Positions 8,532-16,888 of a DNA stretch of 64,000 bases are shown here, one piece after another. The translations under genes and the position numbers were made by a program. Each line of letters opens with the position of its first letter. Position 1 is the first letter of the stretch. The notes beneath the pieces were generated by a model that had not been told where the DNA came from, searched no databases, and was given only the letters and a program-made list of their open reading frames with translations. Origin of the DNA: Rhodobacter sp. (GTDB lineage Bacteria; Pseudomonadota; Alphaproteobacteria; Rhodobacterales; Rhodobacteraceae); contig JACKKE010000005.1 of assembly GCA_020637595.1 (NCBI GenBank), positions 62,001-126,000 of the forward strand, in the 5' to 3' direction.

Positions 8532-9185
8532 TCAGCGTTTGCGCGCCTTGTCGCCGGATTCCAGCTTCAGCCGGGTCTCGAAGGCGCGACTGATATGCTC
8601 GCGCAGCGCCTGGTCCGCCGCCGCGCCATCGCCACGGGCGATGGCCTCGACAATGGCGTCGTGCTCGTCCAGCGCGGCGGGGCCGCGTCCCTCGGCCTCC
8701 AGCGAGGTTGTCGCCAGCAGTGCCATCGAGCGATGCACCAAGTCGAGCTGCTGCACCAGGAACCGGTTGTGCGAGGCCAGGTGGATCAGCTTGTGGAACC
8801 GTTTGTTCGCGCGGCTCAAGGCCGGCGGGTCGTTCACCAGCCGCCGGTCGTCCGCGACCATCCCGCGCAGCACGCGCACCTCTTCGGGCGTCGCGTGCTT
8901 GGCCGCCAGCCGTGCCGCCAGCGCCTCGAGTTCCGAGCGCACGACGTAAAGCTCGGCCAGCTGGTTGTGGTCGAGCGAGGCAACGATCAGCGAGCGCCCG
9001 TCGCGGGTCAGCAGCGACTGCGTCTCCAGCCGTTGCAAGGCCTCGCGGATCGGCGTGCGCGACACACCAAAGCGTTCCGCCAGTTCGGATTCGACCAGCC
9101 GGTCGCCGGGGCGATAGATCCCGTCGTCGATCGCCGCAAGGATCATCGAGTAGGCATCGAGCGATGTCTGGCGCTGTTCGTTCAT
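8532..9185 (-). CDS. GntR-family transcriptional regulator (FadR/FCD type)
   Basis: A 217-aa regulator. The N-terminal winged helix contains IYRPGDRLVESELAERFGVSR, followed by TPIREALQRLE, the usual GntR recognition region. The C-terminal FCD domain (residues about 75-210) has the Asp/His pattern that binds a metal and an organic acid effector. The ATG follows GGAGGAAGCC. It sits convergently 8 bases from the glycosyltransferase and divergently from the 5'-nucleotidase gene, about 120 bases apart. The ligand and targets cannot be assigned. Confidence 0.9.
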   Translation of the reverse strand: MNEQRQTSLDAYSMILAAIDDGIYRPGDRLVESELAERFGVSRTPIREALQRLETQSLLTRDGRSLIVASLDHNQLAELYVVRSELEALAARLAAKHATPEEVRVLRGMVADDRRLVNDPPALSRANKRFHKLIHLASHNRFLVQQLDLVHRSMALLATTSLEAEGRGPAALDEHDAIVEAIARGDGAAADQALREHISRAFETRLKLESGDKARKR

Positions 9186-9304
9186 GGCTTCCTCCGAAGG
9201 AGCGCAACACTAAGGGCGACGCGCGGGTCTGAAAAGACCTGATTCGCACGCGGCAGTCCCCCGGCACCTTGTGTCGCAGGCGGCTTCGCGCTAGCCCTTG
9301 CGCC

Positions 9305-9946
9305 ATGCCCCGCGACCGTTTCCAGCACGTCGATACCTGGGTCTTCGACCTCGACAACACGCTGTATCACCCCAGCGTGCGGCTGTTCGACCAGATCGAC
9401 CGCAAGATGACCGACTATGTGATGCGCACCACCGGCACCGATCCGGTCGAGGCCGACCGCCTGCGCAATGGCTACTGGCGGCAATACGGCACCACGCTGG
9501 CTGGGCTGATGGCGCATCACGGGGTCGACCCGGTGCCCTATCTGATCGAGGTGCATGACATCGACTTTTCGGTGCTCGAACCCGATCCGGCGCTGCGCGC
9601 GGGGATCGCGCGGCTGAAGGGGCGGCGGATCGTCTATACCAACGGCTCGGCCCCCTATGCGCGGCGGGTGATCGCGGAACGCGGGCTTGAGGGGGTGTTC
9701 GATGCGGTCTACGGCGTCGAGGATGCCGATTACCACCCCAAGCCGCAGCCGCAGGCCTTTGCCCGGGTGTTCGGCAAGGACGGGCTGGACCCCGCGCGCG
9801 CTGCGATGTTCGAGGATGATCACCGCAACCTGCAAGTGCCGCACGCCCTGGGCATGCAGACGGTTCTGGTCACCCCCGAGGCCGAGGCGCATGACCACGT
9901 CCACCACCACACCGACGATCTGGCCGGGTTCCTGAGCCGCCTCTGA
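9305..9946 (+). CDS. Pyrimidine 5'-nucleotidase (HAD superfamily)
   Basis: A 213-aa HAD phosphatase of the SDT1/pyrimidine 5'-nucleotidase branch, expected to dephosphorylate pyrimidine nucleotides or related small phosphates. Motif I is WVFDLDNTLYHP, motif II is IVYTNGS, and motif IV is AAMFEDDHRNL, all in order. I prefer the ATG at MPRDRFQ; an upstream TTG would add 12 unusual residues. The C-terminus is His-rich (HDHVHHH), a feature without a known role here. It is the only clear gene on this strand between the GntR regulator and the small membrane protein. Confidence 0.85.
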   Translation: MPRDRFQHVDTWVFDLDNTLYHPSVRLFDQIDRKMTDYVMRTTGTDPVEADRLRNGYWRQYGTTLAGLMAHHGVDPVPYLIEVHDIDFSVLEPDPALRAGIARLKGRRIVYTNGSAPYARRVIAERGLEGVFDAVYGVEDADYHPKPQPQAFARVFGKDGLDPARAAMFEDDHRNLQVPHALGMQTVLVTPEAEAHDHVHHHTDDLAGFLSRL

Positions 9947-10072
9947 ACACCGGGCGCGCAGGCTGCGACACTCGTCCGCAGGTGGCGCTTTGCCGCAGCG
10001 CGGCAATGCGTCCGATGGCCGGATGCGGTCAAAAAACCATATTCGGGCAAAACCTTTAGCCCGGAGATACCA

Positions 10073-10312
10073 ATGGCCACTGCCGACAGCTTCGCCCCCC
10101 GCACCCCCTTTGCCTATCGCCTGCCGATCCTGGGCGCCATCGCCCGTGAATGGGCCGAAGGCGACGCGGATTTTCCGCTGTATCTGGTGCTGGCGCTGGT
10201 CTCGCTCTGGGGCATCGCCATCTTCACCTGGGGTCTGCCCGCGCTCTACCTGCCGGCCGTCGTCGCCTCGCCGCTGATGATCCTGATGCTGGTGGCCATC
10301 AGCCGGGGCTGA
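10073..10312 (+). CDS. Small two-helix membrane protein
   Basis: A 79-aa protein with a polar N-terminal third followed by two hydrophobic segments (LYLVLALVSLWGIAIFTWG and ALYLPAVVASPLMILMLVAI) separated by a short turn. CCCGGAGATACCA precedes the ATG, so it is likely translated. I recognise the pattern as a small protein common in Rhodobacteraceae but know of no function. It precedes the UbiH-like gene by about 70 bases and may share its transcript. Confidence 0.7.
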   Translation: MATADSFAPRTPFAYRLPILGAIAREWAEGDADFPLYLVLALVSLWGIAIFTWGLPALYLPAVVASPLMILMLVAISRG

Positions 10313-10383
10313 CGCGGCGCCCTGCCGCCTCGCGCTCGGGTCCGGTCTGCGCTAGGAATGGCGCAAGCAACCGGAGGGAGCCC

Positions 10384-11574
10384 ATGCGCGAGTCTGTCGA
10401 TATCCTGGTTTCCGGGGGCGGCGTTGCCGGCCTTGCGGCCGCTGCCGCCTTCGGATCTGCCGGCTATTCGGTGATCTGCGTCGATCCGGCGCCTCCGATC
10501 ACCACCGGCACCGCGCCTGGTGCCGACCTGCGCACCACCGCCTTTCTGCAGCCCTCGATCCCCGTTCTGACCGCCGCCGGCCTCTGGCAGCGGCTGGAAC
10601 CGCACGCGATGCCGCTGCAGGTGATGCGCATTGTCGATGCCGGCGGGGCCGAACCGGTCGCCCGCATCACCCATGACTTCGACGCCTCGGATGTCTCGGC
10701 CCAGCCCTTTGGCTGGAACTTGCCGAACTGGCTGCTCCGGCGCGAGTTCGTGGCCCGTCTTGACGAGCTGCCCAACGTCGATTTCCGCCCTGGCATCGCC
10801 TTCTCGCGCATGCTCACGCGTGAGGCCGAGGCGCTGGTGACGCTGTCCGACGGTGCGCAGATCCGGGCGCGGATGGTCGTCGCTGCGGATGGCCGGCATT
10901 CGCCGGTGCGCAAGGCGCTGGGCATTCCTGCCCACACCACGCGCTACGGGCAAAAGGCGCTGGCTTTTGCCGTCACGCACGCCGAGCCGCATGGCAATGT
11001 CTCGACCGAGGTTCACCGCTCGGGCGGGCCGTTCACGCTGGTGCCGCTGCCGGATCATCAGGGCAAACCCTGCTCGGCGGTGGTCTGGATGGAGACGGGG
11101 CCGGAAATCGAGCGCCTGCGCGCCCTGCCGCGCGACGCGTTCGAGGCCGAGATGAACACCCGCTCCTGCGGCCTCTTTGGCTGGCTGGAACAGGCCAGCG
11201 CGCTGACCGTCTGGCCGATCATCACCCAGCATGCGGAACGCATGACCGGCCAGCGCACGGCACTGATGGCCGAGGCCGCGCATGTGGTGCCGCCGATCGG
11301 TGCGCAGGGGCTGAACATGAGCCTGGGCGACCTGACCGCGCTGATCGACCTGTCGCGGCCCGAGACCATCGGCACTCCGGCGATGCTGCAGGCCTACGAG
11401 CGCCGCCGCATGCCGGAAATCCGCCTGCGGCTGGCCGGGGTCGATGCGCTCAACCGCGCCTCGATGATCGAATCCCGCCCGCTGCGCGACGCCCGCGCCG
11501 CCGCTCTGCATGCGCTCTATTCGCTGGCGCCGGTGCGCAAGGGGTTGATGCAGCTGGGCATCGGCATGCGTTGA
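10384..11574 (+). CDS. UbiH/UbiF-family FAD-dependent monooxygenase
   Basis: A 396-aa class A flavoprotein hydroxylase. The FAD Rossmann motif is VSGGGVAGLAAAAAFGSAG at the N-terminus. The DG motif is VVAADGRHSPVRKALG, and a GD-type motif appears as ALMAEAAHVVPPIGAQGLNMSLGD, which matches the Coq6/UbiH family. The usual GDAAH is altered to AEAAH. The likely role is ring hydroxylation in ubiquinone synthesis, possibly with other quinone-ring hydroxylases elsewhere. The ATG follows GGAGGGAGCCC. The gene is monocistronic or follows the small membrane protein gene. Confidence 0.82.
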   Translation: MRESVDILVSGGGVAGLAAAAAFGSAGYSVICVDPAPPITTGTAPGADLRTTAFLQPSIPVLTAAGLWQRLEPHAMPLQVMRIVDAGGAEPVARITHDFDASDVSAQPFGWNLPNWLLRREFVARLDELPNVDFRPGIAFSRMLTREAEALVTLSDGAQIRARMVVAADGRHSPVRKALGIPAHTTRYGQKALAFAVTHAEPHGNVSTEVHRSGGPFTLVPLPDHQGKPCSAVVWMETGPEIERLRALPRDAFEAEMNTRSCGLFGWLEQASALTVWPIITQHAERMTGQRTALMAEAAHVVPPIGAQGLNMSLGDLTALIDLSRPETIGTPAMLQAYERRRMPEIRLRLAGVDALNRASMIESRPLRDARAAALHALYSLAPVRKGLMQLGIGMR

Positions 11575-11634
11575 GGGCGCGCCCCTCGCGGAACGCGCCC
11601 CCTCATTGTGCCAGGATTGTCCCGGTCGGGCGCC

Positions 11635-11823
11635 TCAGCCCTTGGCCAGCGCAAGCGCCTCGGCGATCACTTCACCGTCACCGATGTGGTTGATCAGCGT
11701 CAGGATCAGCCGGGCGTTCAGCGCGTCGCTTTCGGCCTTGGACAGGCCCTCATGCGCGTCGATCAGCATCTGATAGACATCGTCGGCCCCGGCCACGTTG
11801 CGGGTGGTGTTCAGCTTGGCCAT
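11635..11823 (-). CDS. DUF2783 small protein
   Basis: A 62-aa acidic protein (start MAKLNTTRNVAGADDVYQM) of the DUF2783 family, which is found beside FAD-dependent aromatic hydroxylases. The ATG begins two bases after the hydroxylase stop and is preceded by AAGGAGCAGTGATC, so the ribosome site lies inside the upstream gene. It may be an accessory subunit or stabiliser of the hydroxylase. That role is inferred from genomic association only. Confidence 0.82.
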   Translation of the reverse strand: MAKLNTTRNVAGADDVYQMLIDAHEGLSKAESDALNARLILTLINHIGDGEVIAEALALAKG

Positions 11824-11825
11824 GA

Positions 11826-13445
11826 TCACTGCTCCTTGCCGATGGCGCGCGCCAGCGCGGCGGTCACGGTGGTTTCGTCATAGGCGGGCCAGCGCGCGGC
11901 GACGTGCTGGTCCGGGCGGATCAGATAGACCGCGCCCTCGGCCGTGCCCAGATAGCGGTCGGCCAGCAGCGGCGCGTCCTGCGCCGACAGCCGCAGCACC
12001 GCGACATCGAGCCCCGACACGGTCAGGCTGTCCGGCGCGTCGGTGTCGATCGCCAGCAGCGTGAAGCGCGGCGTTTCGCGCCCGCCAAGACGGCTCAGCA
12101 GGAAGCTGTCGCCCAGCGGCACATCGGCACAGGGCGAGCCGGGTCGGCTGCGCGCCGGACCCTGGGGCAGGGCGTCGGCACTATTCAGCGGCGAGCCGTC
12201 ATAGGTGCAGGGCACGCTCAGCCGGCCCGAGTTGACGAAGGGCCGGGCGAAGTCATGCTTCTCTGCCAGATCCAGCACCGCGTCGCGGAAGATCCGGCTG
12301 GTTTCCGATTTCGGCGTGATGAAATCGGTCGAGCGGGTCGAGTTCAGGATGTTCTCCTTGGCCCCGTGAATCCGCTCGATGTCATAGCTGTCCAGCAGTG
12401 TTTCGGGCGCGGTGCCGTCGAGGATCAGCTTCAGCTTCCACGCCAGGTTGTCGGTGTCCTGCAGCCCCGAGTTCGCGCCGCGCGCACCAAACGGCGAGAC
12501 CTGATGCGCGGCGTCGCCGGCAAAGATCACGCGGCCTTCGTGGAATTTCTCCATCCGCCGGCACTGGAAGGTGTAGATCGACGACCATTCCAGCTCATAG
12601 CTCACATCTCCCAGCATCGCCTTCAGGCGCTTGTCGATGTTCTCGGGCTTCAGTTCCTCGGCGCGGTCGATATCCCAGCCGATCTGGAAGTCGATCCGCC
12701 AGACATTGTCAGGCTGCTTGTGCAGCAGGGCCGACTGGCCGCGATTGAAGGGCGGGTCGAACCAGAACCAGCGTTCGGTGGGGAACTCGGCCTCCATGAT
12801 CACGTCGGCGATCAGGAAGTTGTCCTGGAACACTTCACCCACGAATTCGAGGCCCAGCTGCCGGCGGATCGGCGAGTTGGCACCGTCGCAGGCGATCAGG
12901 TAATCGGCCTCGATCTGATAGGGGCCATCGGGGGTGTCGATGTCGAGGGTCACCTTGTCGACCGCCGGGGTGACATGCGTCACCTTGTTGCCGCCGCGCA
13001 GCTCGATCGGCTTGCCGGCCGCCTGCATCTCGCGGACGCGGGCAACCATGTATTCCTCGAAATAGTATTGCTGCAGGTTGATAAAGGCCGGGAATTTGTG
13101 CCCGTCTTCCGGGAGAAGGTTGAATTCGTAGACCTGCCGCTGGTCAAAGAACACCTTGCCGAGGTTCCATTCCACGCCCTTGTCGACCATCGGCACACCG
13201 CAGCCGAGCCGGTCGAGGATTTCCAGCGGGCGCTTGGCATAGCAGACCGCGCGGCTGCCAAAGCTCACCTTGTCATTGTCGTCGAGCACCACGACCTCGA
13301 CGCCGAGCTGCGCCAGATCCAGCGCCACGCCCAGCCCGATCGGGCCCGCGCCGACCACCGCGACCGTATGGCGCGCGGGGGCGGCGGCGTCCTGATCGGC
13401 GCTGCGGGCGTAGGGGTAGAGCGGGATTTCGAAAATCTTGTTCAT
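11826..13445 (-). CDS. MhpA-like FAD-dependent aromatic hydroxylase
   Basis: A 539-aa class A flavoprotein monooxygenase. The N-terminal FAD motif is VVGAGPIGLGVALDLAQLG. The DG motif is YLIACDGANSPIRRQLG, and the GD motif is VIFAGDAAHQVSPFGARGANSG, so all three cofactor motifs are intact. The C-terminal thioredoxin-like domain of PheA/MhpA enzymes is present (about residues 420-539). Substrates of this family are phenols such as hydroxyphenylpropionate or resorcinol; the actual substrate is not evident. GGAGGA precedes the ATG. It is cotranscribed with the upstream MBL-fold gene and the DUF2783 gene. Confidence 0.85.
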   Translation of the reverse strand: MNKIFEIPLYPYARSADQDAAAPARHTVAVVGAGPIGLGVALDLAQLGVEVVVLDDNDKVSFGSRAVCYAKRPLEILDRLGCGVPMVDKGVEWNLGKVFFDQRQVYEFNLLPEDGHKFPAFINLQQYYFEEYMVARVREMQAAGKPIELRGGNKVTHVTPAVDKVTLDIDTPDGPYQIEADYLIACDGANSPIRRQLGLEFVGEVFQDNFLIADVIMEAEFPTERWFWFDPPFNRGQSALLHKQPDNVWRIDFQIGWDIDRAEELKPENIDKRLKAMLGDVSYELEWSSIYTFQCRRMEKFHEGRVIFAGDAAHQVSPFGARGANSGLQDTDNLAWKLKLILDGTAPETLLDSYDIERIHGAKENILNSTRSTDFITPKSETSRIFRDAVLDLAEKHDFARPFVNSGRLSVPCTYDGSPLNSADALPQGPARSRPGSPCADVPLGDSFLLSRLGGRETPRFTLLAIDTDAPDSLTVSGLDVAVLRLSAQDAPLLADRYLGTAEGAVYLIRPDQHVAARWPAYDETTVTAALARAIGKEQ

Positions 13446-13468
13446 CGTTCCTCCTCCGGGTCGGGCCC

Positions 13469-14419
13469 TCAGCCCTGCAAATCGGCCCACATCTGTTGGT
13501 CGCGCTCGGCGGTCCAGACGCGGGGGGTGTCGATGCCGCGGGCTTCGTCATAGGCGCGGGCGACGTTGAAGGGCAGGCAGTGTTCGTAGATCGCATAGTC
13601 CTTGAACTTGGGGTCGCAGGCGGCGCGCACCGCGTCCCAGGCCTCTTTCAGCGAGCCGCCGCGGGCGACGACGCGCTCCACCGGCTTGTAGGTCGAGCGG
13701 ACGAAATCGGCGGTGTTGGCGATCGCTGCGGCGACCATCTCCTCGCCGATCAGCGCGTCGCCGCGGCCCGGCGCGATGGCCTTGGGCTCGAAGGCCGCGA
13801 TGTTGCCCAGGGTCTCTTCCCAGTCGTTGAAATGCCCGTCGCCGCAGTAGCAGGCGCTGTGGTATTCGACGATGTCACCGGTGAACATGACCTCCTGGTC
13901 CGGCACCCAGATCACCGCGTCGCCGGCGGTGTGAGCGCGGCCCAGCTTCAGGATGTCGACCCGGCGCTTGCCCAGATAGACGGTCATCTGGTCGCTGAAG
14001 GTGGTGGTCGGACGGGTCAGGCCGGGGATTTCCTCGTGCCCCTGGAAGAGGCGCGGGAAGCGGCCGAATTCGCTGTCCCAGTCCTCCTGCCCGCGCTCCT
14101 CGACCATCGCCGCGGCGGTGTCGGACATGATCACCTCGCGCGCGCCATAGGCCGAGGCGCCGAGCACCCGCACCGCGTGGTAATGGGTCAGCACCAGATG
14201 GCTGATCGGCTTGTCGGTGACCGAGCGCACGCAGTCGATCACCTTGCGCGCCAGCCGCGGGGTGGCCTGCGCCTCGACGATCATCACCGACTCGTCGCCG
14301 ATGATCACCCCGGTGTTCGGGTCGCCCTCGGCGGTGAAGGCATAGAGCCCCTCGCCAACCTGCGTGAAGCTGATCGTCTTCTCCGAAAGGTCGCCCTGCG
14401 ATGCGAATGCTTTGCTCAT
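13469..14419 (-). CDS. MBL-fold metallo-hydrolase of the aromatic cluster
   Basis: A 316-aa metallo-beta-lactamase-fold protein. The first metal motif is altered: LTHYHAVRVLGAS keeps the first two histidines but lacks the usual Asp-His pair of HxHxDH. Later ligands are visible in GRAHTAGDAV and MFTGDIVEYHS. A mononuclear or remodelled metal site is therefore likely. Its position directly before the hydroxylase suggests it hydrolyses a pathway intermediate such as a lactone or ester. The ATG follows GGAAGAGACGCGC. The reaction is inferred. Confidence 0.75.
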   Translation of the reverse strand: MSKAFASQGDLSEKTISFTQVGEGLYAFTAEGDPNTGVIIGDESVMIVEAQATPRLARKVIDCVRSVTDKPISHLVLTHYHAVRVLGASAYGAREVIMSDTAAAMVEERGQEDWDSEFGRFPRLFQGHEEIPGLTRPTTTFSDQMTVYLGKRRVDILKLGRAHTAGDAVIWVPDQEVMFTGDIVEYHSACYCGDGHFNDWEETLGNIAAFEPKAIAPGRGDALIGEEMVAAAIANTADFVRSTYKPVERVVARGGSLKEAWDAVRAACDPKFKDYAIYEHCLPFNVARAYDEARGIDTPRVWTAERDQQMWADLQG

Positions 14420-14471
14420 GCGCGCGTCTCTTCCTGTTTCCAGTGTTTCCGAATCATGTGGCGCAGGTTAT

Positions 14472-14489
14472 TAGTTGAAAATGTAACTA
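14472..14489. promoter_or_regulatory. Putative MarR operator
   Basis: TAGTT and AACTA form an inverted repeat with an 8-base gap inside a short AT-rich island (GC is otherwise very high) between the divergent MBL-fold and MarR genes. Its size and position suit a MarR-type operator controlling both directions. Binding is inferred. Confidence 0.4.
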
Positions 14490-14492
14490 TCA

Positions 14493-14939
14493 ATGATCAT
14501 GGATAAACCTATGTTCTTGAAGGGATATCTTCCGTATAGACTGAATTTGTTGGCGGAAATGGCGTCGGAGACCACCAGCGAGATCTATCGGCGGCGGCAT
14601 GGACTCACCCGGCCGGAATGGCGCGTTCTGGTGAACCTGGCCGAGGTCGACAGCCTGACCGCCAGCGAGCTGTGCACGCGGGTGCCGGCGCACAAGACCA
14701 AGGTCAGCCGGGCGCTGGCGGGGCTGGAAGAGCGCGGCTGGGTCACGCGCACGACCGACCCCAAGGACCGGCGGGTTGCCCATGCCACGCTGACCCGCAA
14801 GGGCCGGCGCGCCGCCGACCAGATCCGCCCCGAGATGGAGGCCGCCGCCGAGGCCGCGCTGGCGCCGCTGACGCCCGAGGACCGCGCACGGGTCGACGAG
14901 GGGCTGAAGGTTCTGGAACGGCTGTTCGGGCAGGCTTGA
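14493..14939 (+). CDS. MarR-family regulator of the aromatic cluster
   Basis: A 148-aa winged-helix regulator: the recognition helix region is SELCTRVPAHKTKVSRALAG and the wing is GWVTRTTDPKDRRVAHATLT, both classical MarR features. It is divergent from the MBL-hydroxylase-DUF2783 operon with only about 73 bases between starts, so it is probably the local regulator responding to the aromatic substrate. Two start codons (ATG ATC ATG) lie together; the first is used here. Confidence 0.88.
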   Translation: MIMDKPMFLKGYLPYRLNLLAEMASETTSEIYRRRHGLTRPEWRVLVNLAEVDSLTASELCTRVPAHKTKVSRALAGLEERGWVTRTTDPKDRRVAHATLTRKGRRAADQIRPEMEAAAEAALAPLTPEDRARVDEGLKVLERLFGQA

Positions 14940-14985
14940 ACCGCCGCGCGGGCGCGCCCACACTGGCCGCAAACAGGAGGGCACA

Positions 14986-15879
14986 ATGGCGAAACCGGTG
15001 ATCGGGTTGGCGCTGGGCTCGGGCGGGGCGCGCGGCTGGTGCCATATCGGCGTGCTGCGCGAACTGTCGGCGATGGGCATCGAGGCCGAGGTGGTCGCGG
15101 GCTCGTCGATGGGGGCGCTGGTGGGCGCGGCGCATGCGGCGGGACGGCTGGGTGCGCTGGAGGACTGGGCGCGCGGGCTGACCCTGCGGGCGATGCTGGC
15201 GTTGATCGACATGCGGATCGCGGGCGGCGGGCTGGTCGGCGGCGAGGGCATCCTGACCATGCTGCGCGGCCTCGACCTGCCGGAGACCATCGAGGAACTG
15301 GCGCTGCCCTTTGTCGCCACCGCTACCGACCTCAGGCGCGGGCGGGAAATCTGGCTGCGCAAGGGCGATCTGGTGCAGTCGGTGCGGGCGTCGGTGTCGA
15401 TCCCGGGGCTGTTTCGCCCGCAATGGCTGGACGGGCGCTGGCTGGTGGACGGGGGCGTCCTGAATCCGGTGCCGGTCTCGGCAGCACGGGCCCTGGGGGC
15501 GGATGTGGTGATCGGGGTCAACCCGAACGCGGCGGTCAGCGGCGCCTACTGGGAGCCGGGGCAGGATCTGCCTGGGTTCCCCGATCTGTCGTCGCTGCTG
15601 CCCGAAAAGCTGCGTGGCCTTTGGGCCGACGACCGGCCCGACGATGTGCCCGAGCACACCGAGCCCAGCTATGTGGCGCTGGTCAATGCGACGATCGACA
15701 TCATGTCGGACCAGATCCGCCGCTCGCGTCTGGCGGGAGAGCCGCCGCAGGTCTTGCTGAACGCGCGGCTGGGCGGGGTGTCGGTGGTCGATTTTCACCG
15801 CGCGGCGGAATGCATCGACGAGGGGCGACGGATGGTGCAGGCGCAGGCCGATCACCTGGCGCAGAGCCTGGGCCTTTAG
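14986..15879 (+). CDS. Patatin-like phospholipase (RssA type)
   Basis: A 297-aa serine lipid acyl hydrolase. The oxyanion hole is GSGGARG (residues 11-17), the nucleophile is Ser41 in AGSSMGAL, and the catalytic aspartate is Asp155 in LVDGGVLNP, the complete patatin Ser-Asp dyad. No signal peptide or membrane segment is visible, so it is probably cytoplasmic. GGAGGGCACA precedes the ATG. Its TAG overlaps the convergent 4Fe-4S gene's TAA by 4 bases (TTAG). Confidence 0.9.
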   Translation: MAKPVIGLALGSGGARGWCHIGVLRELSAMGIEAEVVAGSSMGALVGAAHAAGRLGALEDWARGLTLRAMLALIDMRIAGGGLVGGEGILTMLRGLDLPETIEELALPFVATATDLRRGREIWLRKGDLVQSVRASVSIPGLFRPQWLDGRWLVDGGVLNPVPVSAARALGADVVIGVNPNAAVSGAYWEPGQDLPGFPDLSSLLPEKLRGLWADDRPDDVPEHTEPSYVALVNATIDIMSDQIRRSRLAGEPPQVLLNARLGGVSVVDFHRAAECIDEGRRMVQAQADHLAQSLGL

Positions 15880-16844
15880 CGCGGGGCGCGGCGCGCGAGT
15901 TTGGCCACCAGATTGCTGCCGATCCCGGGACGCGAGAAGGGGCAGGCGGAGAGGCAGATCGCGCAGCCCGCGGTTTCGTTGAAATAGGGCAGGCAACGGT
16001 CGAAATCGACATACCACCGGGTTTCACCGCGCACGGTCTGCTTCTCGCGCAGGATTGCCCCGGGCGGGCAGGCGTTCTCGCAAATCCGGCAGGCGCCGCA
16101 GAACCCGTCGGCGCCAAAGCTGTCGGGGGCGTCAGGGACCAGATCGAGGTTGGTCAGCACGGCGGTCAGCCGGAACATCGACCCCAGATCGCGGTTGATC
16201 AGAGAGCCGTGCTTGCCCAGCTCGCCCAGACCGGCGGCGATGGCGGCGGGGATCAGCGTCAGCGCGCCGGTAAAGGGGCCGTGCTCGCAGACTGCGTCGT
16301 GACCCTGCCGCCGGAGCCAGCCGGCAAGGGCCTTGGCTGTGGTCATCCCGCGCCCGTATTGGCGCACCACTTCGACACCGGCGGCAAGCTCGGGGGCCTG
16401 CGCCATCGTGTCGTAATCCATCGCGATCGCCATCACGATGATGAAACGCCAGGGCAGATCGCCGCCGTCATAGGCCCAGTCTGGGTCGACGCGGGCGATG
16501 CCGACTGCCTCGGCGCCCAGGGCACGGGCCTGCGCCGCGATCCGGTCGGTCCAGTCCGCCGCCGTCCGGTCGTCGGGCGTGCCCGAGGGGGCGGTGACCG
16601 GGGGTAGGGGGATCGCCTCTTCGGCCTTGCGGGCTGCGCGCAGGGCGTTGAGGTCGGGGTGGTCATTCTGGCGATAGAACCACAGCTGCGCCTGACCGTG
16701 CGGGATGTCAGCGGGATCCAGCGCCCAGTAGACCGGGCGCGGGCGGCGGCGTTCGGCCTCGCCCAGGCCGTTGATCGCATTGCCCGAGATTTCGGGCATC
16801 AGCGCCATCTGTTCCGGGTCGGGTGTCCAGTCCTGCCGCGCCAT
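15876..16844 (-). CDS. COG1600-type double 4Fe-4S protein (QueG/RdhA-like)
   Basis: A 322-aa protein with eight cysteines in two ferredoxin-type groups, Cys249/252/255/259 and Cys284/294/297/301, which suits two 4Fe-4S clusters next to a cobalamin-binding fold (residues about 95-240). It lacks the HEAT-repeat C-terminus and other hallmarks of epoxyqueuosine reductase, so it may be closer to the reductive-dehalogenase-like branch of the family. It has no Tat signal and no fused reductase, so it would need an external electron donor. The substrate is unknown. The ATG follows GCGGAGGGCACG. Confidence 0.7.
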   Translation of the reverse strand: MARQDWTPDPEQMALMPEISGNAINGLGEAERRRPRPVYWALDPADIPHGQAQLWFYRQNDHPDLNALRAARKAEEAIPLPPVTAPSGTPDDRTAADWTDRIAAQARALGAEAVGIARVDPDWAYDGGDLPWRFIIVMAIAMDYDTMAQAPELAAGVEVVRQYGRGMTTAKALAGWLRRQGHDAVCEHGPFTGALTLIPAAIAAGLGELGKHGSLINRDLGSMFRLTAVLTNLDLVPDAPDSFGADGFCGACRICENACPPGAILREKQTVRGETRWYVDFDRCLPYFNETAGCAICLSACPFSRPGIGSNLVAKLARRAPR

Positions 16845-16888
16845 CGTGCCCTCCGCCGCGACAGGCTAGCGCCGCGGCGCGGGTCCGG

